DNA of 5,731 bases from DATBHZ01 sp036557185 (GCA_036557185.1 DATBHZ010000003.1:1-5731), one strand, 5' to 3'. Numbered from the stretch's first letter, positions 1 to 5,731 are shown. Notes: generated from the letters alone by a model not told the origin. A program made the numbers and translations.

Positions 1-1599
1 GTCGCGCTCGGGCTGCCGCACGCGACCATCTCCGATCTCGACTCGGCTGCCGCGATCGTCCTGGCGTGCGGGGATCTCAAGGAAGAGCTCCCGGTGCTGT
101 ACCTGCGCGTGAAGCGCGCGGCAGTGGAGCTCGGCGTACCGCTGATCGAGCTCGCCCCGCTGGCGACCGGGTTGACCCCATACACCGACGCGTCCCTTCG
201 TCACGCGCCCGGCGAGCAGGCCGAGCTCGCACGCAAGCTCGCGAACGCTCTCGGAGGAACACGCACGGGTGACCAGGACGTCGACCGCGCCGCCGCACTC
301 CTCGACGGCCGCGACGGGCACATCGTGATGGTGCTGGGACGCGGCGACCTGGCCGAGGTGGCGGACCACACGGTCGCCGCGGCGTCGGCGCTCGCGGCCG
401 TCGACCGCGCACGGTTCCTCGTGGCGCTCCGCCGCGGCAACGTGCGCGGCGCGCTCGACCTCGGGCTCGCACCGGGTTTCCTGCCAGGCCGGGTCACGCT
501 CGAACAGGGCCGCGAGTGGTTCGAGCAGATCTGGGACGGCGTCCCCGAAGCAGAAGGCCTCGACGCGCTCGGCATCCTGGGTGCTGCGGAGCAAGGTCGT
601 ATGCATGCGCTGGTGCTGCTCGGCGCAGACCCTGTGCACGACTTCCCGGATCAGACGCTCGCGCGCAACGGCATCGACAGCGCCGGGTTCGTCATCGCCG
701 TCGACGCGTTCCTCAACGAGAGCACGCGCCGCGCCGACGTGTTCCTCCCCGTCGCAATGTGGGGTGAACGGCCGGGGAGCGTCACCAATCTCGAAGGGCG
801 CATCCAGCGCGTCGGGCAGAAGATCTCGCCCGACGGCACGGTCATGCCGGACTGGCGGGTGGCATCGGAGCTCGCGTACCGGCTCGGTGCGGACTTCGAC
901 CTCGAGAGCGCCGAAGAAGTGCAGGACGAGATCGCCATCGTGGCTCCTTCGCACCTGGGCATCGACTCGATGCTGCTCCGCCGCGCACGCGACGGCGTCG
1001 TCGTGCCGAAGGCGGAGCACGAGGACGAGATCGTGCTGGGCCGACTCTCGATGCGCCTCACCGATGCTTCCTGGGAGCCGATCACGCCGCAGCCCGAGGA
1101 GCTCGAGCCCGAGGAGCTGGCTGCGATCGAGGAGTCCGTGGCCGCCGGCGACGAGGCCGAGAGCTCGGGCGACACCTCCGAGACGCCCGGGGTCGCCGCG
1201 GGGGAAGGCGCGCACCAGAGGCCGTCGCTGCATGTATGGACGAAGGACGCTTCGACCGGGGCGGCGCCGGCACGCGACGCGTACGCTCTCCGGCTCGTGA
1301 CCGGACGGACCTTGTACGACCTGGGAACGACGGTCGCCTGCTCGCCGTCGCTCGCGCCGCTGGCACCCGAGCCGGTCCTGAGACTGCATCCGAAGGACCG
1401 TGACCGGATCGGCACCGCAGACGGAGCCACCGTCCGCGCCACGTCTGCCCGCGGCTCCATCATGCTGAAAGTCCTCGGCGACGATCGTGTCCTCGCGGGT
1501 ACCGCGGCACTGATCTTCAACCTCTCGGGCCTGGGTGCGGGCGACCTCATCGACGCGGGCGAGTCGGTGACCGACATCCGTGTGGAGTCCGTGCGGTGA
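1..1599 (+). CDS. nuoG: NADH-quinone oxidoreductase subunit G, C-terminal part (5' end outside window)
   Basis: The reading frame is open from base 1 to a TGA at 1597-1599, giving the last 532 residues of NuoG. NuoG is the large Fe-S subunit of the complex I peripheral arm. Its N-terminal [2Fe-2S] and [4Fe-4S] cluster domains lie upstream and cannot be judged here. What is visible is the molybdopterin-oxidoreductase-like fold. Around fragment residue 203 there is a LVLLGADPVHDFPD stretch. At 237-267 comes FLNESTRRADVFLP followed by ERPGSVTNLEGRIQ, the family's typical 'E..G...N.EGR.Q' block. Residues 360-409 form a low-complexity acidic linker. From about residue 427 to the end is a C-terminal domain resembling the molydopterin-dinucleotide-binding barrel (LRLVTGRTLYD onward). 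In complex I this fold is a structural relic, without known oxidoreductase activity in most family members. The stop overlaps the nuoH start, and the order G-H-I-J-K-L makes the assignment firm even though overall NuoG conservation is low. Confidence 0.93.
   Translation, partial: VALGLPHATISDLDSAAAIVLACGDLKEELPVLYLRVKRAAVELGVPLIELAPLATGLTPYTDASLRHAPGEQAELARKLANALGGTRTGDQDVDRAAALLDGRDGHIVMVLGRGDLAEVADHTVAAASALAAVDRARFLVALRRGNVRGALDLGLAPGFLPGRVTLEQGREWFEQIWDGVPEAEGLDALGILGAAEQGRMHALVLLGADPVHDFPDQTLARNGIDSAGFVIAVDAFLNESTRRADVFLPVAMWGERPGSVTNLEGRIQRVGQKISPDGTVMPDWRVASELAYRLGADFDLESAEEVQDEIAIVAPSHLGIDSMLLRRARDGVVVPKAEHEDEIVLGRLSMRLTDASWEPITPQPEELEPEELAAIEESVAAGDEAESSGDTSETPGVAAGEGAHQRPSLHVWTKDASTGAAPARDAYALRLVTGRTLYDLGTTVACSPSLAPLAPEPVLRLHPKDRDRIGTADGATVRATSARGSIMLKVLGDDRVLAGTAALIFNLSGLGAGDLIDAGESVTDIRVESVR
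1093..1122 (+). repeat. 15-base imperfect tandem duplication inside nuoG
   Basis: CCCGAGGAGCT occurs at 1093-1103 and again at 1108-1118, a period of 15 bases. In protein this reads PEELE-PEELA, two acidic pentapeptides at the beginning of the NuoG acidic linker. The period is a multiple of three, so the frame is preserved. It looks like a small slippage duplication in a disordered segment. Confidence 0.6.
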
Positions 1600-2807
1600 C
1601 CGCTGTCGTGCTCGGATCCGGCGACCCGCTGTTCAACAACGGCGTCGACCTCACGATCGTGCTGATCGTGATCCTGAAGACGATCATCGCCTTCGGGCTG
1701 CTCCTCGTGCTGGTGCTGTTCTACATCTGGTTCATGCGCAAGGTCATCGCCGACATGCAGAACCGGATCGGCCCGGCCAAGGCGGGCCCGTACGGCGTGC
1801 TGCAAACGCTCGCCGACGGCATCAAGCTGTTCTTCAAGGAGCAGTCGGTCCCCGACACCGCGGACCGGTGGGTGTTCCGCCTGGCGCCGTACCTCTCGGC
1901 CTTGCCGGCGTTCCTCGCGTTCTCGATCATTCCCATCGGTGGCGAGGTGTCGATCTTCGGCCACCACACGTACCTGCAGCTCGCTGATCCCGAGATCGGC
2001 GTGCTCTTCCTGCTCGCGATGTCGGGGCTCGGCTTGTACGGGGTCATGCTCGCCGGCTGGTCGAGCGGCTCGAAGTACCCGCTGCTCGGCTCGGTGCGTG
2101 CAAGCGCGCAGCTGCTCTCCTACGAGGCCGCGTTCGGGCTGGCCGTCGTCGGGGTGCTGCTCCAGTCGCAGTCGCTGTCGACGCGCGACATCGTGAACGG
2201 CCAGGCCTGGACGAGCTGGCACTCGTTCGCGACGTCGTGGTACTGGCTGCCGGCGATCGTGTCGTTCTGCATCTTCATGGTGGCCGCGGTCGCCGAGACG
2301 AACCACCCGCCGTTCGACCTCGTGGAGGCCGAGCAGGAGCTCGTGGGCGGATTCGTCACCGAGTACTCCGGCATCCGGTTCGCCATCTTCTTCCTTGCCG
2401 AGTTCATGAACGTCATCACGATGTCCGCGATCGCGGTGACGCTCTTCCTCGGTGGACCCTCCGGGCCGAGCCTCGGTTTCCTGTCGAGCACGGGCTTCAT
2501 CAACACCTGGGTGATGCCGGTCTTCTGGTTCTTCCTGAAGCTGCTCGTGCTCTTGTTCGCCACCGTGTGGCTGCGCGCGTCGCTTCCACGGCTCCGGTAC
2601 GACCAGCTGATGGACCTCGGCTGGAAGTGGATGATCGAGCTCGCGTTCCTGGCGGTGATGGTCACGGCGGTGATCCTCGTGGGCCGGGACCAGGACTGGA
2701 ACCGGTGGATCGTGATTCCGAGCGCGTTCGCCGGGGCCCTGCTCGTGCTCGGATTCCTGCGCCTGTGCATGCCGAAGCGCACCGAGCAGGTCGAAGAGGC
2801 GGTCTAG
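1596..2807 (+). CDS. nuoH: NADH-quinone oxidoreductase subunit H (ND1 homologue)
   Basis: NuoH is the membrane subunit that docks the peripheral arm and forms the quinone-access channel and the beginning of the proton-coupling E-channel. The 403-residue product shows the family signatures in order: QNRIGP at 55-60, GVLQTLADGIKLFFKE at 67-82, SSGSKYPLLGSVRASAQ at 156-172 followed by LLSYE, and the acidic loop AETNHPPFDLVEAEQELVGG at 233-252 followed by EYSG. Several strongly hydrophobic segments fit the usual eight membrane helices. Residues about 371-391 add a ninth, as in long NuoH/Nqo8 proteins; E. coli NuoH is only about 325 residues. The GTG start at 1596 overlaps the nuoG stop (GTGA) and has GGAG at 1584-1587 eight bases upstream. 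This suggests translational coupling to nuoG. One oddity is His237, where the loop normally carries arginine (AETNR or AETHR). The stop is TAG at 2805-2807. Confidence 0.97.
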   Translation: MTAVVLGSGDPLFNNGVDLTIVLIVILKTIIAFGLLLVLVLFYIWFMRKVIADMQNRIGPAKAGPYGVLQTLADGIKLFFKEQSVPDTADRWVFRLAPYLSALPAFLAFSIIPIGGEVSIFGHHTYLQLADPEIGVLFLLAMSGLGLYGVMLAGWSSGSKYPLLGSVRASAQLLSYEAAFGLAVVGVLLQSQSLSTRDIVNGQAWTSWHSFATSWYWLPAIVSFCIFMVAAVAETNHPPFDLVEAEQELVGGFVTEYSGIRFAIFFLAEFMNVITMSAIAVTLFLGGPSGPSLGFLSSTGFINTWVMPVFWFFLKLLVLLFATVWLRASLPRLRYDQLMDLGWKWMIELAFLAVMVTAVILVGRDQDWNRWIVIPSAFAGALLVLGFLRLCMPKRTEQVEEAV

Positions 2808-2809
2808 GG

Positions 2810-2836
2810 ATGGGCCGGCGGGAGCGGGTGGCGTAG
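2810..2836 (+). other. 8-codon mini-ORF in the nuoH-nuoI spacer
   Basis: An ATG three bases after the nuoH TAG opens a frame reading MGRRERVA, then TAG at 2834-2836. The last base of that stop is the first base of the nuoI GTG (TAGTG). It has no credible function as a peptide. It could let ribosomes leaving nuoH reinitiate and hand over to nuoI, or it could be chance in a 28-base spacer. No clear Shine-Dalgarno of its own is seen apart from purines around the nuoH stop (AGGGA, 2806-2810). Confidence 0.3.
2820..2824 (+). promoter_or_regulatory. Likely ribosome binding site of nuoI
   Basis: GGGAG lies 11 bases before the GTG at 2836, slightly far but acceptable. No other purine run in the 28-base spacer is better placed. 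Together with the homology of the following residues (FAKGFGVTIRQMF) it supports the GTG at 2836 as the nuoI start. Confidence 0.5.
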
Positions 2837-3438
2837 TGGGGTTTGCAAAGGGCTTCGGCGTGACCATCCGGCAGATGTTCAAGCCGCGCCTGACGACGCG
2901 GTTCCCGGAGGAGAAGCACCCGAAGCCCGAGCGGCTCCATGGTCGTCACGTGCTCAATCGCTACGCCGACGGCATGGAGAAGTGCATCGGGTGCGAGCTC
3001 TGCGCCGGCGTGTGCCCCGCGCGTTGCATCTACGTGCGCGGCGCCGACAACCCGACGGATGCTCCGGTCTCACCCGGCGAGCGCTACGGGTTCGTGTACG
3101 AGATCAACTACCTGCGCTGCATCCACTGCGACCTTTGCGTCGAGGCGTGCCCGACGGAGGCGATCACGGAGACGAAGCTCTTCGAGTTCTCGTTCACCAA
3201 CCGCGAGGATGCGATCTACACCAAGGACGAGCTCCTCGTCGACGACGAGGGGCGGGCGAAGCGCATGCCGTGGGAGCTGTGGCTGGGTGGCGAGGACGAC
3301 GACACGAGCGCATGGATGCGCGTGACGTCACCGGCGGGCGACGCCGACTACGAGGGACGGACCTTGTGGTCGTCGGAGCTCGGCTTCGGCCTCCGCCCCC
3401 CCGAACGCGGCCAACGCGCTGAGGACGAGCGCGCATGA
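2836..3438 (+). CDS. nuoI: NADH-quinone oxidoreductase subunit I, 2x[4Fe-4S] ferredoxin-like
   Basis: NuoI carries clusters N6a and N6b, which pass electrons from NuoG towards the terminal cluster N2 and quinone. The 200-residue product begins with an amphipathic stretch (residues 4-23, FAKGFGVTIRQMFKPRLTTR), which in the family lies along the membrane surface near NuoH. Two classic motifs follow. C50-x2-C53-x2-C56-x3-C60-P is in CIGCELCAGVCP. C95-x2-C98-x2-C101-x3-C105-P is in CIHCDLCVEACP. By the ferredoxin pattern, C50, C53, C56 and C105 would bind one cluster and C95, C98, C101 and C60 the other. C64 is an additional cysteine just after the first motif. The C-terminal 60 residues, with an acidic GGEDDD at 151-156, are an actinobacterial-style extension compared with the roughly 180-residue E. 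coli protein. All eight ligands are intact, so the protein should be functional. Confidence 0.97.
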   Translation: MGFAKGFGVTIRQMFKPRLTTRFPEEKHPKPERLHGRHVLNRYADGMEKCIGCELCAGVCPARCIYVRGADNPTDAPVSPGERYGFVYEINYLRCIHCDLCVEACPTEAITETKLFEFSFTNREDAIYTKDELLVDDEGRAKRMPWELWLGGEDDDTSAWMRVTSPAGDADYEGRTLWSSELGFGLRPPERGQRAEDERA

Positions 3439-3557
3439 TCGCCAATCACCAACGGGCTTGCCGCGTCGCGAGCACGGCCGGAGGCCGCGCGCAGCGACAC
3501 CGCGGAGCGAGCGCCCGCGAGGCGGGTATCCCGCCGAGCAGCGAGCGGAGCAATTAG
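3435..3557 (+). CDS. Possible 40-codon bridging ORF between nuoI and nuoJ, unrecognised
   Basis: An ATG at 3435-3437 overlaps the nuoI TGA in the ATGA arrangement. The frame then stays open for 40 codons and ends at TAG 3555-3557, directly abutting the nuoJ GTG at 3558. The predicted peptide begins MIANHQRACRVAST and ends GIPPSSERSN. It is rich in Arg, Ala, Gly and Ser, has no hydrophobic segment or recognisable domain, and reads like translated repeat DNA. Stops are rare in such GC-rich sequence, so an open frame of this size has a fair chance of arising by accident. The exact fit at both ends is the only argument for translation. It would keep ribosomes moving from nuoI to nuoJ. I treat it as a candidate coupling cistron rather than a gene with a product of known use. 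Confidence 0.25.
   Translation: MIANHQRACRVASTAGGRAQRHRGASAREAGIPPSSERSN
3475..3487 (+). other. Short hairpin in the nuoI-nuoJ spacer
   Basis: CGGCC at 3475-3479 pairs with GGCCG at 3483-3487 around a three-base loop. It is all G-C, but only five pairs long. No T-run follows, so it is not an intrinsic terminator. Confidence 0.4.
3521..3535 (+). other. Perfect 6-bp hairpin upstream of nuoJ
   Basis: GGCGGG at 3521-3526 pairs with CCCGCC at 3530-3535 around a TAT loop. It lies between the two GCAGCGA/GCGGAGC direct repeats and 22 bases before the nuoJ start. No U-tract follows, so termination is unlikely. It could slow exonucleases or help set nuoJ translation, but this is inference. Confidence 0.5.
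3547..3550 (+). promoter_or_regulatory. Ribosome binding site of nuoJ
   Basis: GGAG sits seven bases before the GTG at 3558, ideal spacing. It favours this start over the in-frame ATG at 3585, which would cut off part of the first membrane helix. The site lies inside the repeat-like spacer. Confidence 0.65.
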
Positions 3558-4151
3558 GTGGCGCAAGTCGTCATCTTCTTCGTCATGGCGGGGCTGGCGC
3601 TCGTGGCCGCGCTGGGGGTGGTGCTGGCGCGCAACCCGGTCCACTCGGCGCTCTCGCTCGTGGTGGTCCTGGTGTCGATCGCCGTGCTGTTCGTCATCCA
3701 GGACGCGCAGCTGCTGGCCGCAGTGCAGGTCATCGTGTACGCGGGCGCGATCGTCGTGCTCTTCCTGTTCGTCATCATGTTGCTCGGCGTCGACGAGCGC
3801 GAGTCTCTGCGCGACCCCGTGAAGCTGCAACGGCCGGCTGCGATCGCGCTGGGCGTGATCGCGCTTCTCGAGGTGATCTTCCTCGAGGGCCACCACTGGG
3901 CGACGGGCGCGCACGCCGTGCGAGGAAGCCTTCACGCGGACGGCGGCACCAACGTGCAGGAGATGGCGCGCAGCCTCTTCACGACATTCCTCTGGCCCTT
4001 CGAGATCACAGCGGTCCTGCTCGTGATCGCGGTGGTGGGCAGCGTGGTGATCGCCCGGCGCAGCGACAAGCCGCTGCCGCCCGAGGACGAGGCCGCGCTC
4101 GAGGACGACGAAGCGGACGCCGACCACGAGGAGCAGGAAGTCGGGTCATGA
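3558..4151 (+). CDS. nuoJ: NADH-quinone oxidoreductase subunit J (ND6 homologue)
   Basis: NuoJ is a small membrane subunit between NuoH/NuoA and NuoK. Its third helix carries the pi-bulge thought to switch during coupling. The 197-residue product has five hydrophobic segments at about 4-23, 30-48, 55-77, 94-110 and 147-166. The family signature is clear: ARNPVHSAL at 24-32 and VQVIVYAGAIVVLFLFVIML at 56-75, with Tyr61 at the position of the conserved tyrosine of the bulge helix. Glu149 lies at the start of the last helix. The tail from residue 174 is highly acidic, with 12 Asp or Glu in 24 residues, and probably lies in the cytoplasm. The gene is preceded by the unusual 119-base spacer and overlaps nuoK by 4 bases (ATGA). 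Confidence 0.95.
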   Translation: MAQVVIFFVMAGLALVAALGVVLARNPVHSALSLVVVLVSIAVLFVIQDAQLLAAVQVIVYAGAIVVLFLFVIMLLGVDERESLRDPVKLQRPAAIALGVIALLEVIFLEGHHWATGAHAVRGSLHADGGTNVQEMARSLFTTFLWPFEITAVLLVIAVVGSVVIARRSDKPLPPEDEAALEDDEADADHEEQEVGS

Positions 4152-4456
4152 GGCTCACCGACACCTACTTCCTTCTCTTCGGCGTGATCCTGTTCTCGAT
4201 CGGTGCCGTCGGATTGCTCGTGCGCCGCAACGTGCTCGTCATGTTCATGTGCGTCGAGCTGATGCTGAACGCAGTGAACGTCACGTTCGTCGCGTTCTCG
4301 CGTCAGCTCAACGACATCTCGGGGCAGGCGATCGTGTTCTTCGTCCTCGTGGTCGCGGCGGCAGAGGTCGCCATCGGCCTGGCGATCATCGTTGCGATAT
4401 TCCGGCGGCGGCAGAGCGGGGCGACCGCCGACGACATCGACTTGCTGAAGGGCTGA
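4148..4456 (+). CDS. nuoK: NADH-quinone oxidoreductase subunit K (ND4L homologue)
   Basis: NuoK is a three-helix antiporter-like subunit that contributes a proton path between NuoJ and NuoN. The 102-residue product matches the family length (E. coli has 100). It shows VELMLNAVN at 36-44 with Glu37, and VVAAAEVAIGLAI at 68-80 with Glu73. These correspond to the essential membrane glutamates Glu36 and Glu72 of E. coli NuoK. Arg26 and Arg27 sit in the first cytoplasmic loop, where conserved basic residues are expected. The frame is also open far upstream, back to about 3458, but that part only shadows nuoJ. The ATG at 4148 gives the right length and has AGGAAG at 4135-4140, seven bases upstream. 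It overlaps the nuoJ stop in ATGA, so coupled translation is likely. Confidence 0.97.
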   Translation: MRLTDTYFLLFGVILFSIGAVGLLVRRNVLVMFMCVELMLNAVNVTFVAFSRQLNDISGQAIVFFVLVVAAAEVAIGLAIIVAIFRRRQSGATADDIDLLKG

Positions 4457-4457
4457 C

Positions 4458-5731
4458 GTGGCGCGGGACCTGTTGCACACGATCTGGATCGTTCCGGCGC
4501 TGCCCGTGTTCGGCGCGGTCTTCCTCATGCTCTTCGGCCAGCGCATGCGCGAGCCGAAGGCCGGATGGATCGCAACGGGGTTGCTGGCTCTCTCGTTCGT
4601 CTGGTCGCTCGTGATGTTTGGCGCGCTGCTCTCGCTGCCGGCGAACGGGCGCCACGAGGTGGTCAACATCTGGACCTGGATTGCCGCAGGCCCGTTGACC
4701 GTGCACATCGGGTTCCTCGTCGATCCGCTGTCTGTGACCTGGATCCTTCTGGTGACGGGGGTCGGATCGCTGATCCACCTCTACGCCATCGGATACATGC
4801 ACGGCGACTCCAAGTACGGGCGGTTCTTCGCGTACTTCAACCTGTTCGCGGCGTCGATGCTCATTCTCGTCCTGGCGAGCAACTTCCTGCTGACGTTCCT
4901 CGGTTGGGAGGGAGTCGGCCTGTGCTCGTACCTGCTCGTGGGCTTCTGGTTCGAGCGCACGCGTGCGTCCAGCGCCTCGATCAAGGCATTCGTCACGAAC
5001 CGCGTCGGCGACGTTGGCTTCCTGATCGCGATGTTCTTCATCATCGGCGCGCTCGGAAGCCTCGACTACACGACGATGCAGGCGCACGCGTCGACGATGT
5101 CGCAGACGACCGCGACTGCGATCGCCCTCCTGCTGTTCCTCGCGTGCGTCGGCAAGAGCGCGCAGATCGGGCTCCACGTCTGGCTGCCGGACGCGATGGA
5201 AGGCCCGACCCCGGTGTCGGCACTGATCCACGCCGCAACGATGGTGACCGCCGGCGTCTACCTCGTCTGCCGCGCGCACCCGTTCTTCGAGCGGAGCGGT
5301 GCCGCGATGACCGTCGTCGCGGTCGTCGGCGGGATCACCGCGCTGCCCGCCGGGACGGTCGCGATCGTGCAACCCGACATCAAACGCGTGCTCGCCTACT
5401 CGACGGTGAGCCAGCTCGGCTACATGTTCCTCGCGGCCGGTGTGGGCGCGTACAGCGCGGCGGTGTTCTTCGTGTTGGCGCATGCGTGCTACAAGGCGAC
5501 GCTCTTCGTGGGTGCGGGAACGGTGATCCACGGCACCGACGACACTCAGGACATCCGCGACATGGGACGGTTGCGAAGATTCATGCCCTTCACGGCGATC
5601 GCGTTCGTGGTCGCGTGGTTGACGATCTCCGGGATCCCGCCGTTCTCGGGGTTCTGGGCGAAGGACGACGTGCTCTCGAGCGCCTTCTTCGGGAGCAACT
5701 ACGCGGTGTGGGCGGTGGGCCTCCTCGCCGT
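4458..5731 (+). CDS. nuoL: NADH-quinone oxidoreductase subunit L (ND5 homologue), 3' end outside window
   Basis: NuoL is the distal Mrp-antiporter-like proton pump at the tip of the membrane arm. The first 424 residues are present, out of a typical 600-650. The start is GTG at 4458, one base after the nuoK TGA, with AAGGG at 4448-4452. Recognised landmarks are FLVDPLS at 86-92, FLGWEGVGLCSYLLVGFW at 147-164 with Glu151, GKSAQIGLHVWLPDAMEGPT at 232-251 with Lys233, ALIHAATMVTAG at 255-266, DIKRVLAYST at 307-316 with Lys309, HACYKATLF at 342-350 with His342 and Lys346, and SGFWAKDDVL at 397-406 with Lys402. By alignment from memory these match E. coli Glu144, Lys229, Lys305, His338, Lys342 and Lys399. 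Position 338 is Phe where E. coli has His334. The C-terminal lateral helix that runs along the membrane arm lies beyond the window. Confidence 0.97.
   Translation, partial: MARDLLHTIWIVPALPVFGAVFLMLFGQRMREPKAGWIATGLLALSFVWSLVMFGALLSLPANGRHEVVNIWTWIAAGPLTVHIGFLVDPLSVTWILLVTGVGSLIHLYAIGYMHGDSKYGRFFAYFNLFAASMLILVLASNFLLTFLGWEGVGLCSYLLVGFWFERTRASSASIKAFVTNRVGDVGFLIAMFFIIGALGSLDYTTMQAHASTMSQTTATAIALLLFLACVGKSAQIGLHVWLPDAMEGPTPVSALIHAATMVTAGVYLVCRAHPFFERSGAAMTVVAVVGGITALPAGTVAIVQPDIKRVLAYSTVSQLGYMFLAAGVGAYSAAVFFVLAHACYKATLFVGAGTVIHGTDDTQDIRDMGRLRRFMPFTAIAFVVAWLTISGIPPFSGFWAKDDVLSSAFFGSNYAVWAVGLLA

Larger units (their letters stand above)
3439..3557 (+). repeat. Repeat-rich, REP-like spacer between nuoI and nuoJ
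   Basis: This 119-base stretch is by far the longest gap in an otherwise tightly packed operon. GCGAGC occurs at 3468-3473, 3507-3512 and 3541-3546, with GCGAGG at 3517-3522. GCAGCGA at 3491-3497 followed by GCGGAGC at 3502-3508 is repeated at 3538-3544 and 3545-3551, the second copy lacking the four intervening bases CACC. Two short hairpins lie within it. Such GCGAGCGGAGC-type motifs are familiar from dispersed short intergenic repeats in high-GC bacteria, but a single window cannot show that it is dispersed. The last part supplies the nuoJ ribosome binding site. Confidence 0.5.

Noticed and set aside
1..1599. NuoG as a formate dehydrogenase or other molybdenum oxidoreductase
   Set aside because: The MopB-like fold is shared, but the direct coupling to nuoH-L and the NuoG-like sequence blocks make complex I the clear assignment.
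651..2882. A 743-codon open frame on the minus strand spanning nuoG and nuoH
   Set aside because: It lies antisense to two well-recognised complex I genes. Its translation is rich in His, Arg, Glu and Gln in a pattern typical of the reverse strand of GC-rich coding DNA, with no domain visible. Long antisense frames are expected at this base composition.
3521..3535. The hairpin before nuoJ as a transcription terminator
   Set aside because: The stem has only six pairs and no T-run follows it. The operon continues with nuoJKL on the same strand.
3435..3557. A toxin, small regulatory RNA or inserted accessory gene in the nuoI-nuoJ spacer
   Set aside because: The segment is too short and repetitive, with no promoter, membrane helix or recognisable RNA fold beyond two small hairpins.
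3458..4147. A long N-terminal extension of nuoK giving a 332-residue protein
   Set aside because: NuoK is about 100 residues. The extension is an Arg/Gly/Pro-rich out-of-frame reading of nuoJ and the spacer. The ATG at 4148, with its ribosome binding site and ATGA overlap, is the proper start.
4386..5531. A 381-codon minus-strand open frame opposite nuoL
   Set aside because: It has the same shadow composition (charged, His/Arg-rich, no hydrophobic core) and lies fully opposite conserved nuoK and nuoL sequence.

Overview
This window is an internal slice of a bacterial respiratory complex I (NADH:quinone oxidoreductase, NDH-1) operon, entirely on the + strand. It carries six nuo genes in the canonical order: nuoG (3' part only), nuoH, nuoI, nuoJ, nuoK and nuoL (5' part only). 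The DNA is strongly GC-rich (roughly two thirds G+C by eye), third codon positions are mostly G or C, and four of the five visible starts are GTG. The proteins look actinobacterial: a long NuoH of about 400 residues with a C-terminal extension, and NuoI and NuoJ with acidic C-terminal regions. A high-GC actinobacterium or a related lineage, perhaps an uncultured Acidimicrobiia-like one, is the best guess. That placement is inference, because no phylogenetic marker was compared.

Layout: positions 1-1599 hold the C-terminal 532 residues of NuoG. Positions 1596-2807 hold NuoH, overlapping nuoG by 4 bases. A 28-base spacer follows, containing an 8-codon mini-ORF whose stop overlaps the nuoI start. 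NuoI is at 2836-3438. A 119-base spacer (3439-3557) is rich in short direct repeats and hairpins and is spanned by a 40-codon open frame that begins in the nuoI stop (ATGA) and ends flush against the nuoJ GTG. NuoJ is at 3558-4151, NuoK at 4148-4456 (4-base overlap with nuoJ), and NuoL runs from 4458 off the window end with a 1-base spacer after nuoK. No promoter, terminator, RNA gene, insertion sequence or CRISPR array is visible.

Together NuoG and NuoI belong to the hydrophilic arm, which passes electrons along Fe-S clusters towards quinone. NuoH forms the membrane side of the quinone chamber. NuoJ, NuoK and NuoL continue the proton-translocating membrane arm. nuoA-F would be expected upstream and nuoM-N downstream.

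I did not find a new biological system. The points most worth a second look are the repeat-like nuoI-nuoJ spacer with its bridging open frame, a histidine in place of a highly conserved arginine in the NuoH quinone-site loop, a phenylalanine in place of a commonly conserved histidine in NuoL, and a 50-residue acidic insert in NuoG.
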